A DNA stretch of 64,000 nt, taken from contig CALNYZ010000044.1 in NCBI GenBank assembly GCA_942490945.1, forward strand, positions 434,001 to 498,000, given 5' to 3'. Below are positions 10,118 through 18,411 of this stretch, piece after piece. The stretch comes from CALNYZ01 sp942490945 (lineage in GTDB: Bacteria; Pseudomonadota; Gammaproteobacteria; UBA6429; Thiohalophilaceae). A program made the translations under genes and the position numbers. The notes under the pieces were generated by a model. The model saw only the letters and a program-made list of their open reading frames with translations. It was not told where the DNA came from and searched no databases. Position 1 is the first letter of the stretch; the number at the start of each line of letters is the position of its first letter.

Positions 10118-10849
10118 ATGAAACAATTAGCATTAGTCATTGATTTAAACGTTTGCGTTGGTTGTCATGCCTGCGTAACCAGTTGTAAGGAATGGAACAC
10201 CTCGGGTCCGGCCGGTTTTATGTCGGATGATAATCCTTACGGCAAGGATCCAACCGGTACCTTCTTTAACCGTGTACAAACCTATGAAGTGGGAGAGTTC
10301 CCCAACACCGAAACCGTTCACTTTCCCAAGAGTTGTTTGCACTGTGAAGATCCACCATGTGTACCGGTTTGCCCGACCGGTGCCAGTTACAAGCGTGAGT
10401 CTGATGGTATTGTCATGGTCGATTACGACAAGTGTATCGGTTGCCGTTATTGTTCATGGGCCTGCCCGTATGGCGCGCGTGAAATTGATGAACACCAGAA
10501 GGTCATGAAAAAATGCACACTGTGCGTGGATCGCATTTACGATGAAGCCTTACCCGAAGCGGAACGCAAACCCGCCTGCGTTCTCGCCTGCCCGACCAGT
10601 GCACGTTTATTCGGTGATGTCTATGATCCGGAATCGGAAGTCTCGATACAAATTCGTGAAGAAGGCGGTTATCAGTTAATGCCGGAATGGGGTACCAAAC
10701 CTGCCAACCATTACTTGCCACGACGTAAAACCCGTATGCATATTCATGAAGATGAACTGGTACGTGCAGATAATCCGTTGAAGAAAGAACAGCGTAAACC
10801 GAGTGGTCCGGTGAGTGAACCGACACTCGACGACAGTACATCCTGGTAA
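10118..10849 (+). CDS. soeB: Four-cluster iron-sulfur subunit, probable SoeB
   Basis: A 243-residue DmsB/NrfC-like protein that carries electrons from the molybdenum subunit to the membrane anchor. Four cysteine groups are visible, starting CVGCHACVTSC, CLHCEDPPCVPVC, CIGCRYCSWAC and CTLCVDRIYDE with its later PACVLAC partner; together they can hold four [4Fe-4S] clusters. There is no signal peptide, in line with a cytoplasmic complex. A 206-base gap with repeat palindromes separates it from soeA and a 564-base gap separates it from soeC, which is unusual for genes of one enzyme. Confidence 0.8.
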   Translation: MKQLALVIDLNVCVGCHACVTSCKEWNTSGPAGFMSDDNPYGKDPTGTFFNRVQTYEVGEFPNTETVHFPKSCLHCEDPPCVPVCPTGASYKRESDGIVMVDYDKCIGCRYCSWACPYGAREIDEHQKVMKKCTLCVDRIYDEALPEAERKPACVLACPTSARLFGDVYDPESEVSIQIREEGGYQLMPEWGTKPANHYLPRRKTRMHIHEDELVRADNPLKKEQRKPSGPVSEPTLDDSTSW

Positions 10850-10924
10850 CAGGCAGTTGGTAATCACGTTATCCAGAGTAGGCAGCGTACGCTCTGGTAT
10901 TTAGAAGAAAGGCATTAAACAACA

Positions 10925-11024
10925 CGTCATTCCGGATAGCACGTAGTGCTTATCCGGAATCTTTAAAGATAGCGTTATCCTGTCTGAGATTCCGGATAGT
11001 TGCAAAGCAACTTCCGGAATGACG
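10925..11024. repeat. Paired-palindrome element 2, soeB-soeC gap
   Basis: 100 bases with the same CGTCATTCCGG and CCGGAATGACG ends. The left hairpin tip is AGCAC-GTA-GTGCT and the right tip is GTTGC-AAA-GCAAC. Two hairpins facing each other make a BIME-like pair. Confidence 0.88.
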
Positions 11025-11105
11025 CGGAAATTAACAAGAAGCAGGAAACAATGCATCAGTAAGCACGATGTCTGCTGATGGTTTGAACTAAGGTTTTAAA
11101 CGACA

Positions 11106-11207
11106 CGTCATTCCGGAAAGCACGCAGTGCTTATCCGGAATCTCGATAAAGACAGCGTTATCCAGTCTGAGATTCCGGATAGTTGCAAAGCAACTTCCGG
11201 AATGACG
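11106..11207. repeat. Paired-palindrome element 3, soeB-soeC gap
   Basis: 102 bases, almost the same as the element at 10925; its start lies 181 bases after that of the previous copy. Compensated stems and the same two hairpin tips are kept. Confidence 0.88.
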
Positions 11208-11288
11208 CGGAAATTAACAAGAAGCAGGAAACAATGCATCAGTAAGCACGATGTCTGCTGATGGTTTGAACTAAGGTATTAAACGAAA

Positions 11289-11389
11289 CGTCATTCCGGA
11301 AAGCACGCAGTGCTTATCCGGAATCTCAGCGAAGATAGCGTTATCTTGTCTGAGACCCCGGAAAGTTAATTTGTAAATTCCGGAATGAC
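11289..11389. repeat. Paired-palindrome element 4, soeB-soeC gap
   Basis: 101 bases; the left hairpin is as in the other copies, while the right hairpin has changed (CCCCGG start and an AT-rich loop) but still ends in CCGGAATGAC. It lies 24 bases before the soeC start codon, close to the soeC ribosome site. Confidence 0.85.
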
Positions 11390-11413
11390 ACGAATTTTAT
11401 GAGGTAGTAATCA

Positions 11414-12391
11414 ATGCATCCAGCATTCAGTGTGATTTTTTTAACAACCTTGATTGGTGTCGGCCAGGGCCTGATTCTGGCGATGGTTACCGGGCAGAGT
11501 TACTCCGCCGTTAAGTTATTACCCACACAGGACAGCGCCAGCTTTTATGGCCTCGGTGGTTATATTGCGCTGGTGTTTCTCATCGGCGGTTTGATCGCAT
11601 CGGTGTTTCATCTGGGTCGACCCGAACGTGCATGGCGGGCGGCAACCATGTGGCGTACCTCGTGGTTATCACGTGAAGTTATCGCCTTGCCAGTAACCAT
11701 GTTTTTTGTCTTTGTTTACGCCACCATGCATTATTTTGGTGTAGATGCGAATGTCTTTACCAGCAGCACTGGTGTGGTCATGTCGGCAAGTTTAATCATC
11801 GGCATCCTGGCCACCCTCGCTACCTTCGCGCTGTTTTTATGTACCGGCATGATTTACGCCTGTCTGAAGTTTTTGCAAGAATGGCATAGCCCGCTGACTG
11901 TCATTAACTACACCTTGCTTGGTACTGCCTCCGGTTTTGTGCTGGCCACGGCATTCAGCAGTGTCAACGCACCTAACCTGACTGGTTTTTATGGTATCTG
12001 GGCAATTATCATTACTGTCTCTGCAGGTATAACACGCGCGGCCTCGCTGATTCGCAATCGCCGTTTAAAACCAAAATCAACTGTACAAACTGCCATTGGT
12101 GTACGTCACAGTCGCATACAGCAAAAATCCATGGGTATGATGGGAGGCGCAGTAAATACGCGCGACTTCAACCACCATGCGGCGATGTGGTTTTTTAAAT
12201 CCGTCAAATGGGTATTTATCGTGCTGGTGTTTATCGTACCGGTTGTTATCGTATGGTCGAATCTGTCTGCACCGAGTGTCAGCGCACTACTTGCAGCCTT
12301 TATCATTCAGTATATCGGTTTGATTGCCGAACGCTGGTTCTTCTTCGCGCAGGCCAATCATCCACAGAATTTGTACTATCAAACTATCTGA
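11414..12391 (+). CDS. soeC: DmsC-like membrane anchor, probable SoeC
   Basis: A 325-residue integral membrane protein with about eight hydrophobic helices, beginning HPAFSVIFLTTLIGVGQG, a typical DmsC-family start. It would anchor the SoeAB module to the inner face of the membrane and pass electrons to quinone. A GAGG ribosome site precedes the ATG. It is separated from soeB by the tandem palindrome array, which may alter its dose relative to soeAB. Confidence 0.8.
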   Translation: MHPAFSVIFLTTLIGVGQGLILAMVTGQSYSAVKLLPTQDSASFYGLGGYIALVFLIGGLIASVFHLGRPERAWRAATMWRTSWLSREVIALPVTMFFVFVYATMHYFGVDANVFTSSTGVVMSASLIIGILATLATFALFLCTGMIYACLKFLQEWHSPLTVINYTLLGTASGFVLATAFSSVNAPNLTGFYGIWAIIITVSAGITRAASLIRNRRLKPKSTVQTAIGVRHSRIQQKSMGMMGGAVNTRDFNHHAAMWFFKSVKWVFIVLVFIVPVVIVWSNLSAPSVSALLAAFIIQYIGLIAERWFFFAQANHPQNLYYQTI

Positions 12392-12478
12392 ATACGCTAC
12401 AGGCACTTGCGCGTTAAGTTGGTTATTGCAGTGCCCGGTCAAGTCGGCCAGTTTTGCAGACCAACCGATTGTGATCGG

Positions 12479-12769
12479 TCAGCTACTACGCCATTGTTTG
12501 CTTGCCAGCGCAAACAATTCCCACATCGTAACGACGCGGCTACTCCAGAGAATTAATTTGTTCCGTCCGGTTGGCAACAACAAGGTTGCACTCGCAACCG
12601 TAAGCGCCGGATGGCTACGCATAAATTTGATCGCGGCAAAACCCATATCCACGAAACGCAAATGATGTTGCAGATCCTGCACAGGAAATGGCAGCGCGCT
12701 GCGTTGCGCGGCTGCCTGTGCGACCAGTAATTCACGCCGTCGCTTGAGATAAACAAGACGCGCTTTCAT
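12479..12769 (-). CDS. yqjK: YqjK-like small protein
   Basis: A 96-residue basic protein that overlaps the end of the upstream yqjE-like gene by four bases (ATGA). In enterobacteria yqjK follows yqjD and yqjE in the same order. The N-terminus is a charged helix (YLKRRRELLVAQAAAQR), while the rest is weakly hydrophobic. Its function is unknown. Placement rests mainly on gene order, with modest sequence similarity. Confidence 0.7.
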   Translation of the reverse strand: MKARLVYLKRRRELLVAQAAAQRSALPFPVQDLQHHLRFVDMGFAAIKFMRSHPALTVASATLLLPTGRNKLILWSSRVVTMWELFALASKQWRSS

Positions 12770-13185
12770 GAACCGGTACCGAGACTACGGCGATCTTTAT
12801 CCAGCTCGAACAGCGTGGTTGAAAACGGTCGCGAGCGAGTGCGCAGTTTGCTCATCAACAATCGGGCGAAAATCATCGACACCAACAGATAAAGCACGCC
12901 GAAGCCTGCCAGCACATACAATTGATAAGCTTCCGGTGAAGCTTTAATTATAAACGCGGTGAGCAGCAGCAGACCCAGTACCAGAAATAATACGGCTATC
13001 AAAACATAGACGATGAGTTGCCCAATCATCCATCTGGCTTCTTCCGCTTCAATGGACAGGATCTCCAGTCGGGTGTGCAGTATGTCGGTAAACGATCCCA
13101 ACAGTCGTTGCAACGACGCCAACAGACCCGTTACAGGTCCGGGCGTCGCTGTTGATGCTACGCTGTCTGCATTATCACTTGCCAT
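12766..13185 (-). CDS. yqjE: YqjE-like phage-holin-family membrane protein
   Basis: A 139-residue protein with two strong membrane helices (about 52-75 and 88-108) after an amphipathic start (LLASLQRLLGSFTDILHTRLEILSIE), the profile of the YqjE/holin-superfamily III proteins. It starts four bases after the yqjD-like stop and overlaps yqjK. In E. coli the group is linked to stationary phase and membrane-bound ribosomes. It is probably the middle gene of a yqjDEK operon. Confidence 0.83.
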   Translation of the reverse strand: MASDNADSVASTATPGPVTGLLASLQRLLGSFTDILHTRLEILSIEAEEARWMIGQLIVYVLIAVLFLVLGLLLLTAFIIKASPEAYQLYVLAGFGVLYLLVSMIFARLLMSKLRTRSRPFSTTLFELDKDRRSLGTGS

Positions 13186-13189
13186 GTAC

Positions 13190-13501
13190 TTAACGTCGAC
13201 TAATCAGCATGCCGAGCATCACGCCCACAGCAGTAGCAAACGCCACCGACTGCCAGGGTTTCTCGTGCACAAATTGATCGGTCGCCTTTGCTGCGGCCTT
13301 GCCTTGTGCCATTACATCTGTACTCATTTCGTCCAGCTTGTGCCGCGCCATGCGTAAATTTTCTTCTGCGCGTGCCCGCACTGCTGACACTTTATCGCCG
13401 GTCTGGCTGGCTGTTGCCTTGATCAGTTCTTCCGTGTCCTGAACGACGGTTTTAAAATCTTCTACCAGTTTGTCGCGTGTGTTATGTGTTGCTGTCGTCA
13501 T
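13190..13501 (-). CDS. yqjD: YqjD/ElaB family (DUF883) membrane-anchored protein
   Basis: A 103-residue protein with a long Ala/Lys/Glu-rich helix and a C-terminal hydrophobic anchor ending GVMLGMLISRR, the hallmark of the YqjD/ElaB family. Members tether stationary-phase ribosomes to the inner membrane. An AAGGAAG ribosome site precedes the ATG. It is the first gene of the yqjDEK group. Confidence 0.88.
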   Translation of the reverse strand: MTTATHNTRDKLVEDFKTVVQDTEELIKATASQTGDKVSAVRARAEENLRMARHKLDEMSTDVMAQGKAAAKATDQFVHEKPWQSVAFATAVGVMLGMLISRR

Positions 13502-13580
13502 GGTGTATTTCTTCCTTGTAATTTTCAGGTTTAACTTTCCGTTCTTTAATCAATTAATAAACATTTATAAACAGCGTTCT

Positions 13581-14789
13581 TTATTCGCCAAGTAATTCCG
13601 ACACAATCCTGAATCGCGGCACATGCTGGGAGACAACTTTCACGATAACGATAATCGGCATACTCAATAACATACCCCAGAGTCCCCATAACCATGTCCA
13701 GAACAGTAACGAGATAAATACTGCTGCGGTATTCATTTTGGCGATCCTGCCTGTCATCCAGGTGGTAATAAAAATGCCCACTACCGTTGAGATCACTAAC
13801 ATGGATCCCGAAGCCAGCAGTACCATTGTCAATGAATCAGATTGCATGTATCCGGCCACACCCACCGCGACGGCGACCACGCCCGGGCCAAAATACGGAA
13901 TAATATGCAACAAGCCGGCAGCAACTGCCCAGGCGCCAGCATTTTCCAGACCGATCCAGCGAAATGCCAGCCAGGCCAGTAACCCAATCAACACATTGGT
14001 CATTAATAACATGAGCATGTAACGCTGGATTGAGCTGTTGATGCCATTGAGAATATGCACCGTAATTTTCTTGCGTGATAATGGTGGACCGGTAATGCGC
14101 ACCAGCTTGCTCTTCAGGGTGTCAGCCGCCAGCAGCAGAAAGTACACCAGAAACATGACCATCGCAGTCTGACCAATAATTTCAACAACGCCCTTGGAAC
14201 CCACCCATAAAAATTTATTGATCTCGAATGTGGGTTCGACCACCACAACTTCCGTCGCAACCGGTCCTTTGCCTGCAGGTTTGGTGACATTTTCCATTGC
14301 CGTCGCCGCCGCCTGAACATTTTTCATATTGGTGCGCTGGCCTTTTTGCATAGTGGCCAGCCCGGCAGATAATTTTTTTACCGCAGCAGGTAACTGGTTA
14401 AGAATGCCCTGCACCTGGCCACGTAATGCATACGTCCCCAGTGCGACGATACATAGCACCGCCACTACCACGACAGCGGCACCCAGCACACGTGGAATTT
14501 TGATCCACTCCAGCCACACCACCACCGGGTTCAGCGTATACGCAAAAATAACTCCGAGTAGTAATGAAATGAGCAGACCCTGAGCCGAGTTGAGGGTGAA
14601 TAAAACAGCGGCAGTGGCAATAATGCCAATCGCGATACCACTGGCAGCGTCAGGTAAATGGAAACCGACTCTACCGCCAGGAGAAGATTGTTGCGCAATG
14701 TCGTCCTGGTTTTGAAGCCCGGAATCTGACCCGGGCTCAAATTTTTCGGCAGGCTCTGGAGGTACAGGTGTCAGGTCTATGATTTTCAC
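13581..14789 (-). CDS. AI-2E family transporter (PerM-like)
   Basis: A 402-residue protein with a hydrophilic N-terminus, about eight membrane helices and the AI-2E/PerM layout: a helix pair LLISLLLGVIFAYTLNP, a periplasmic helical stretch, and the conserved end with FWTWLWGLWGMLLSMPI. Family members export small molecules or ions (autoinducer-2, or Na+/H+ in some homologues); the substrate here cannot be told. The 49-residue gene at 14795-14944 lies just upstream and probably shares its transcript. Confidence 0.85.
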   Translation of the reverse strand: MKIIDLTPVPPEPAEKFEPGSDSGLQNQDDIAQQSSPGGRVGFHLPDAASGIAIGIIATAAVLFTLNSAQGLLISLLLGVIFAYTLNPVVVWLEWIKIPRVLGAAVVVVAVLCIVALGTYALRGQVQGILNQLPAAVKKLSAGLATMQKGQRTNMKNVQAAATAMENVTKPAGKGPVATEVVVVEPTFEINKFLWVGSKGVVEIIGQTAMVMFLVYFLLLAADTLKSKLVRITGPPLSRKKITVHILNGINSSIQRYMLMLLMTNVLIGLLAWLAFRWIGLENAGAWAVAAGLLHIIPYFGPGVVAVAVGVAGYMQSDSLTMVLLASGSMLVISTVVGIFITTWMTGRIAKMNTAAVFISLLFWTWLWGLWGMLLSMPIIVIVKVVSQHVPRFRIVSELLGE

Positions 14790-14794
14790 TGTTA

Positions 14795-14944
14795 TTACAA
14801 AAGACGACGACCCTGAATAACATTAATCAAAATCACCACCACGGCGAGCACCAGCAATACATGAATGAATCCACCCATGGTATACGATGAAACCAGACCG
14901 AGTAGCCATAGAACAACCAGAATGACCGCAATAGTTTGAAGCAT
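14795..14944 (-). CDS. Lmo0937-family (DUF5670) small membrane protein
   Basis: A 49-residue peptide. It begins MLQTIAVILVVLWLLGLV, holds the conserved MGGFIHVLLVLAVVV second helix and ends IQGRRLL. This is the near-invariant pattern of the Lmo0937/DUF5670 family of two-helix membrane peptides. A GGAAATAATC ribosome site precedes the ATG, and the stop lies 5 bases before the AI-2E gene. Its function is unknown; homologues are often found in stress-related groups like this one. Confidence 0.88.
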   Translation of the reverse strand: MLQTIAVILVVLWLLGLVSSYTMGGFIHVLLVLAVVVILINVIQGRRLL

Positions 14945-15120
14945 GATTATTTCCTTTTATAGTAATTGTATGTCTGCGGATTTGGAACGTGAGTGTAACA
15001 AGCACCCGCAGCGATGCCCGACAGATATGACACAAGTGTATTGGCTATCCTTAACCTCGTCGGTACGCCAGCACACACATCAGCTATTTGTACCACGATA
15101 CATATTTTTTGCAGCATGCC

Positions 15121-15141
15121 CTCTCCCGCTTATCGGGAGAG
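15121..15141. repeat. Perfect CTCTCCCG/CGGGAGAG hairpin
   Basis: 8-base perfect inverted repeat with a 5-base loop, located just past the end of the OmpA-family lipoprotein gene read on the minus strand. No U-run follows on either strand. It may stabilise an mRNA end; it resembles hairpins that are spread widely in bacterial genomes. Confidence 0.5.
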
Positions 15142-15157
15142 GTTAAGGCGTTGTACT

Positions 15158-16084
15158 TTACTCAGTTTCTGAAGCGTCCTTATTTGGTATTACGATTTCG
15201 ACACGTCGATTCATTTGCCGACCTGAAGCAGTCTGATTGTCACCTACCGGTGAATCCTGGCCGAATCCTTGTGCTGTAATACGTGTATCATTGATTCCCA
15301 TCGCAACTAATGATGAGCGTACGGCTTCGGCACGACGATCAGAAAGCCCCAGGTTATATTCGGCACTGCCGGTACTATCGGTATAACCTTCTACGCGCGC
15401 CTTACTCTCCGGATATTTCTTCAGAAAAGCACCGATTTTTAGCAGCCCAGGTGTTCCGCTTGCTTTGACCTTTGCCTTATTGGTATCAAACAGGACATCT
15501 CCAATGGTAATGACCATGCCACGATCAGTTTTCTTCGCATTCAATGCGATGAGCTGTGCTTCCAGTTCAGCGTTTTTTTGCGAGGACGCGTCGTTTTTTT
15601 GTTGTGCTGCATTTAATTCTTGCTGGGAGGCTAGCGCTTGCTGTTGTGATACGGCTGCCTGAATTTGTGCTTCTTCAGCCATGCGTTGCGACGCTGCGGC
15701 ATCCATTCTGGATTGATGTGCATCGGCGGTTCTGGCCTCTAATCGCATCTGGCCACGTCTGGATTCCGCACTGGCCAGGGTGGTTTCGGCGGATTTTTGT
15801 TTCGCGGTTTCTTGTGCTATGGCAGAACGTTGTTTGGACAAGTAAGCCAAATGCGTCACCTTGGCAGGATCTTCATTCTCTGTTGCTGCCGCATTGGCTT
15901 TATCCAGCGCGTCACTCGCCTGTTTTAATTCAGTGGGTGCAAGTAAAACAACTTGCGAATTGTTTTGTGCGTTATTGTAATCATTACGCGCTTCATTCAG
16001 GCCGGCGTTATCTTCAGGAATGGTACTACAGCCTGCAAGGGTGAACGCAACCAGTAATGCGGTTGGTATTAAATATTTTTTCAT
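15158..16084 (-). CDS. OmpA-family lipoprotein with DUF4398 and coiled coil
   Basis: 308 residues from the ATG at 16084, which has a GGAG ribosome site 8 bases upstream; a start 12 bases earlier is less likely. The signal peptide ends in a lipobox (LAGC). Next come a DUF4398 region (about 25-100), a long Ala/Gln/Glu coiled coil (about 85-185) and an OmpA/MotB peptidoglycan-binding domain with DTNKAKVKASG and the conserved RVEGYTDSTGSAEYNLGLS and LSDRRAEAVR segments. It would link the outer membrane to peptidoglycan. The next gene upstream is another DUF4398 lipoprotein, so the two probably work together. Confidence 0.9.
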   Translation of the reverse strand: MKKYLIPTALLVAFTLAGCSTIPEDNAGLNEARNDYNNAQNNSQVVLLAPTELKQASDALDKANAAATENEDPAKVTHLAYLSKQRSAIAQETAKQKSAETTLASAESRRGQMRLEARTADAHQSRMDAAASQRMAEEAQIQAAVSQQQALASQQELNAAQQKNDASSQKNAELEAQLIALNAKKTDRGMVITIGDVLFDTNKAKVKASGTPGLLKIGAFLKKYPESKARVEGYTDSTGSAEYNLGLSDRRAEAVRSSLVAMGINDTRITAQGFGQDSPVGDNQTASGRQMNRRVEIVIPNKDASETE

Positions 16085-16111
16085 GATGATCTCCATATGT
16101 AATCGGTAAAT

Positions 16112-16495
16112 TTATTGTTGCTTACGATCCATTTCATGCTGCAGTACGCGACTGTCTTTCACTACGGTATTTGCAGCAATCTCCGCCTTTGCAGCACGTG
16201 TTTTGGCTGTAGCCAGTTGTGCATCAACCTCTGCCTGTTCGGCAAACGTCAGCGCTTTTTTATAATCCTCTGCATTCATGGCAGTTACAGCACTATCGAG
16301 TTTGCTTTGCGCAGTACGCATGTCTTGACTGGCATATTGATTCGCGCCTGCCTTTGTGGCATTGCTAACTGCCAATTTGGAAACCGCGAGTTGTGCGGTA
16401 GGCGGCGCAATGCTGCTACAGCTGATGCTGACCGCAGCCACTATTCCGATTCCGCAAAGCGTCCGGAAGGTTTTTCGATTGAATATCTTTTTCAT
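16112..16495 (-). CDS. DUF4398 lipoprotein
   Basis: A 127-residue protein with a signal peptide ending VSISC, a plausible lipobox. An Ala-rich helical DUF4398 domain follows, with typical repeats of the kind AQSKLDSAVTAMNAEDYKKA. An AGGATGACAAA ribosome site precedes the ATG. It is read first, 27 bases before the OmpA-DUF4398 gene, and both are likely exported envelope-stress proteins. Confidence 0.85.
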   Translation of the reverse strand: MKKIFNRKTFRTLCGIGIVAAVSISCSSIAPPTAQLAVSKLAVSNATKAGANQYASQDMRTAQSKLDSAVTAMNAEDYKKALTFAEQAEVDAQLATAKTRAAKAEIAANTVVKDSRVLQHEMDRKQQ

Positions 16496-16611
16496 TTTGT
16501 CATCCTCTAAAATAAGTGATTAAAATTCATGACGGCCAAATGTCTGACATGACTGCAACACCACGGTATAACGCATTAGTGTGCCAACTGCTTGTTTTTT
16601 AACAACAGTCG

Positions 16612-16658
16612 TAAAAAAATGAAAACCCTGTTTTACCTGATTTCAAAAACAGGGTTTT
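16612..16658 (-). terminator. Rho-independent terminator of the PEP-CTERM gene
   Basis: A 13-base perfect inverted repeat (AAAACCCTGTTTT and AAAACAGGGTTTT) with an 11-base loop. On the minus strand it is followed by a run of seven T. It lies 13 bases after the stop of the DUF3494 gene. Confidence 0.85.
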
Positions 16659-16671
16659 ACAATATGAACAA

Positions 16672-17586
16672 TTATTCCTGATTACGACGGCGTCGAATAA
16701 AGCCAAGGCCCAGCAGACCCAGTGCCATTAACGAAATGGTAGCGGGTTCAGACACACTGGCTGTTTCATAAGGAAGCGTATTGATCTGCGTGGTGCCATC
16801 ATCCATCGTGACAACATCAAGGCCACCACTCAAATTACCAGTGCCAGGAAGTATTCCTGTGCACATGCCAGAGAAGTTGTTTTGATCCATTGTCACAGCA
16901 CCTGTACTGGCCAGTGCCCTGCCACAAAGATCAGTTGCACCTGTATTCAGCGTGATGCTGGAAAGCGCAAGAATATTTCCCAGGAATGATGTGTTAACAT
17001 CAATGGTTGCCGAACTGCCTACATTCCAGAATACCCCAGCGTTTGAATTGGTGTTAATCAGACTGACAACTGAATTGGGTGAAGTGATCAAGGTGCTTGG
17101 CATCTGAAATACCCAGGCTGCATTGGCATTGCCACCGCCATCAAGCGTCAGTGCTCCTGACAAGTTTGTCGTTCCTGCAGGAACTGTATAAACACCTGGC
17201 ATGAGTGTAAGACCACTCAGGTCGGCAGCCAACAGCGTTCCCGATCCCAGCAAGCCAAGATTTGTTATTGCATTAGTCAGCTGTCCCTGAGCTGATTGTG
17301 CCAGTGAACCTCCGGCATAGACACTTCCGCCTGTTACTTGCGGATCAGAAACACCAACCCCGGGCGAAGAATTAAAACCCGTGACAGCATTCGCACCACC
17401 ACTGGACCAGACACCAACATTGCCGACCACCGTGCTGGTAGGCACATTCGTCACTGTCGCTGCTCCCAGAATGGTAAAGCTTGATAAATCAGGACCCAAT
17501 AGGGGTGTCGCCAAAGCAGACGTTACTCCGGACAGCGTGCCAAACGCCACCAGCGGCAAAAGAAATTTATACTTGAATTTACTCAT
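16672..17586 (-). CDS. DUF3494 ice-binding-like protein with PEP-CTERM anchor
   Basis: A 304-residue secreted protein. After a signal peptide (about 1-26) comes a DUF3494 domain, the beta-helix fold of ice-binding proteins and related adhesins, with TSTVVGNVGVW, ALTLDGGGNANAAWVFQM and NVGSSATIDVNTSFLGNILA. A C-terminal PEP-CTERM sorting signal follows: SEPATISLMALGLLGLGF then RRRR. Export would need an exosortase encoded elsewhere. Actual ice binding is unproven; many DUF3494 proteins are surface or biofilm proteins. A second, lipid-anchored DUF3494 protein is encoded 7 kb away. Confidence 0.9.
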   Translation of the reverse strand: MSKFKYKFLLPLVAFGTLSGVTSALATPLLGPDLSSFTILGAATVTNVPTSTVVGNVGVWSSGGANAVTGFNSSPGVGVSDPQVTGGSVYAGGSLAQSAQGQLTNAITNLGLLGSGTLLAADLSGLTLMPGVYTVPAGTTNLSGALTLDGGGNANAAWVFQMPSTLITSPNSVVSLINTNSNAGVFWNVGSSATIDVNTSFLGNILALSSITLNTGATDLCGRALASTGAVTMDQNNFSGMCTGILPGTGNLSGGLDVVTMDDGTTQINTLPYETASVSEPATISLMALGLLGLGFIRRRRNQE

Positions 17587-18051
17587 CAGATTGTCTCCCT
17601 TTGAACTGATAAAGATAAATCGCCGAAGGCATTAACAATGCTATCGCGAACTGCAGGGATGATTAATGATTGGGGTCTTGACTGTCTGTACGTCAACGAA
17701 CACAGTTCATCATGACTGTTCGTCAATCCGGTATTGTGCTGTGCCGGAAAAGACGGGGGAAGGTGGCAGGCTTAATTACAGGTATATGATTACTGCGCTC
17801 AACTGTCATGCAATAACGCTTTTTGGTATGTTTGTTATCGTACAGACTGCGTATCAGAACAGGATTAACTTCCTCCTGTCTAAACTCGGTCTTGCAAAAC
17901 GCTTGAAACACACCGGAACCAATTTACCTTTCAGTAGACTCTGACTGGTGAGAGGATTCTTAAAAAATTACAGACGTCTTGCCACGGAAGCAGTTGCTGT
18001 TCGATGATGGGCATGGCCAGACAAGTAACAAACATTTAATGGAGCTATAAA
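17587..18051. other. Intergenic region between the DUF3494 gene and a small hypothetical gene
   Basis: No convincing gene. It holds a direct repeat CTGTACGTCAA (17686-17696) and CTGTTCGTCAA (17716-17726), 30 bases apart, roughly 100-140 bases upstream of the DUF3494 start, which could be a regulator site. Confidence 0.35.
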
Positions 18052-18411
18052 ATGGAAAGTATAGAACTATATCGGACAAATCTGGAATACCAGTTAGCAG
18101 AATCAACTAACCGAATCAATCTTCTGCTGGCAATGCTTACAAATGCCACAACAGAAATTAAAGTCGAGAATGTAACATTACTTGATAAGATGCAAAACAG
18201 GCATTACAACATGTCGAACAAACTGAGAAAACTGAATCGTTCAAACAGTAAAATATTACAGGGATTACTCGCAAGAACTTTTCTATTACTGAACTCACTC
18301 GAAAACAGCATAAGGCACACCTTTTCACTATTTTACCAGCATAAAATAGTGAATCCACATATGAACACAACAGCTTTTGTAAACGTGTCATTACCACGAG
18401 CGCATTCATAA
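18052..18411 (+). CDS. Hypothetical helical protein
   Basis: A 119-residue frame with an AATGGAG ribosome site about 9 bases before the ATG. The product is rich in Asn, Leu and Lys and mostly helical (ESTNRINLLLAMLTNATTEI, LRKLNRSNSKILQGLLART). I do not recognise a family. Codon use is more AT-rich than that of its neighbours, so it may be foreign or not expressed. It stands alone between the DUF3494 gene and the signalling operon. Confidence 0.45.
   Translation: MESIELYRTNLEYQLAESTNRINLLLAMLTNATTEIKVENVTLLDKMQNRHYNMSNKLRKLNRSNSKILQGLLARTFLLLNSLENSIRHTFSLFYQHKIVNPHMNTTAFVNVSLPRAHS

Larger units (their letters stand above)
10925..11288. repeat. Tandem duplication of a 181-183-base unit (palindrome pair plus 81-base spacer)
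   Basis: The spacers at 11025-11105 and 11208-11288 differ at only two or three positions, and each follows a palindrome pair, so the whole unit was duplicated in tandem. Each spacer holds a ribosome-site-like AGGAAACA followed by ATGCATCAGTAA, which resembles the first bases of soeC (CAATGCATC). The spacer may therefore derive from a copy of the soeC start region; this is inference. Confidence 0.8.

Noticed and set aside
9922..11389. CRISPR array in the soe gaps
   Set aside because: Spacers are the same in each unit and the repeats are 100-base hairpin pairs, unlike CRISPR repeats with unique spacers.
9922..11389. Insertion sequence remnant in the soe gaps
   Set aside because: No transposase fragment and no target duplication; structure fits REP-like palindromes better.
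17666..17944. 92-codon frame in the gap after the DUF3494 gene
   Set aside because: No ribosome site, odd composition and no family; overlaps the likely promoter region.
18158..18409. 83-codon minus-strand frame opposite the hypothetical gene at 18052
   Set aside because: The plus-strand frame is longer and has a ribosome site; the minus frame has neither family nor site.
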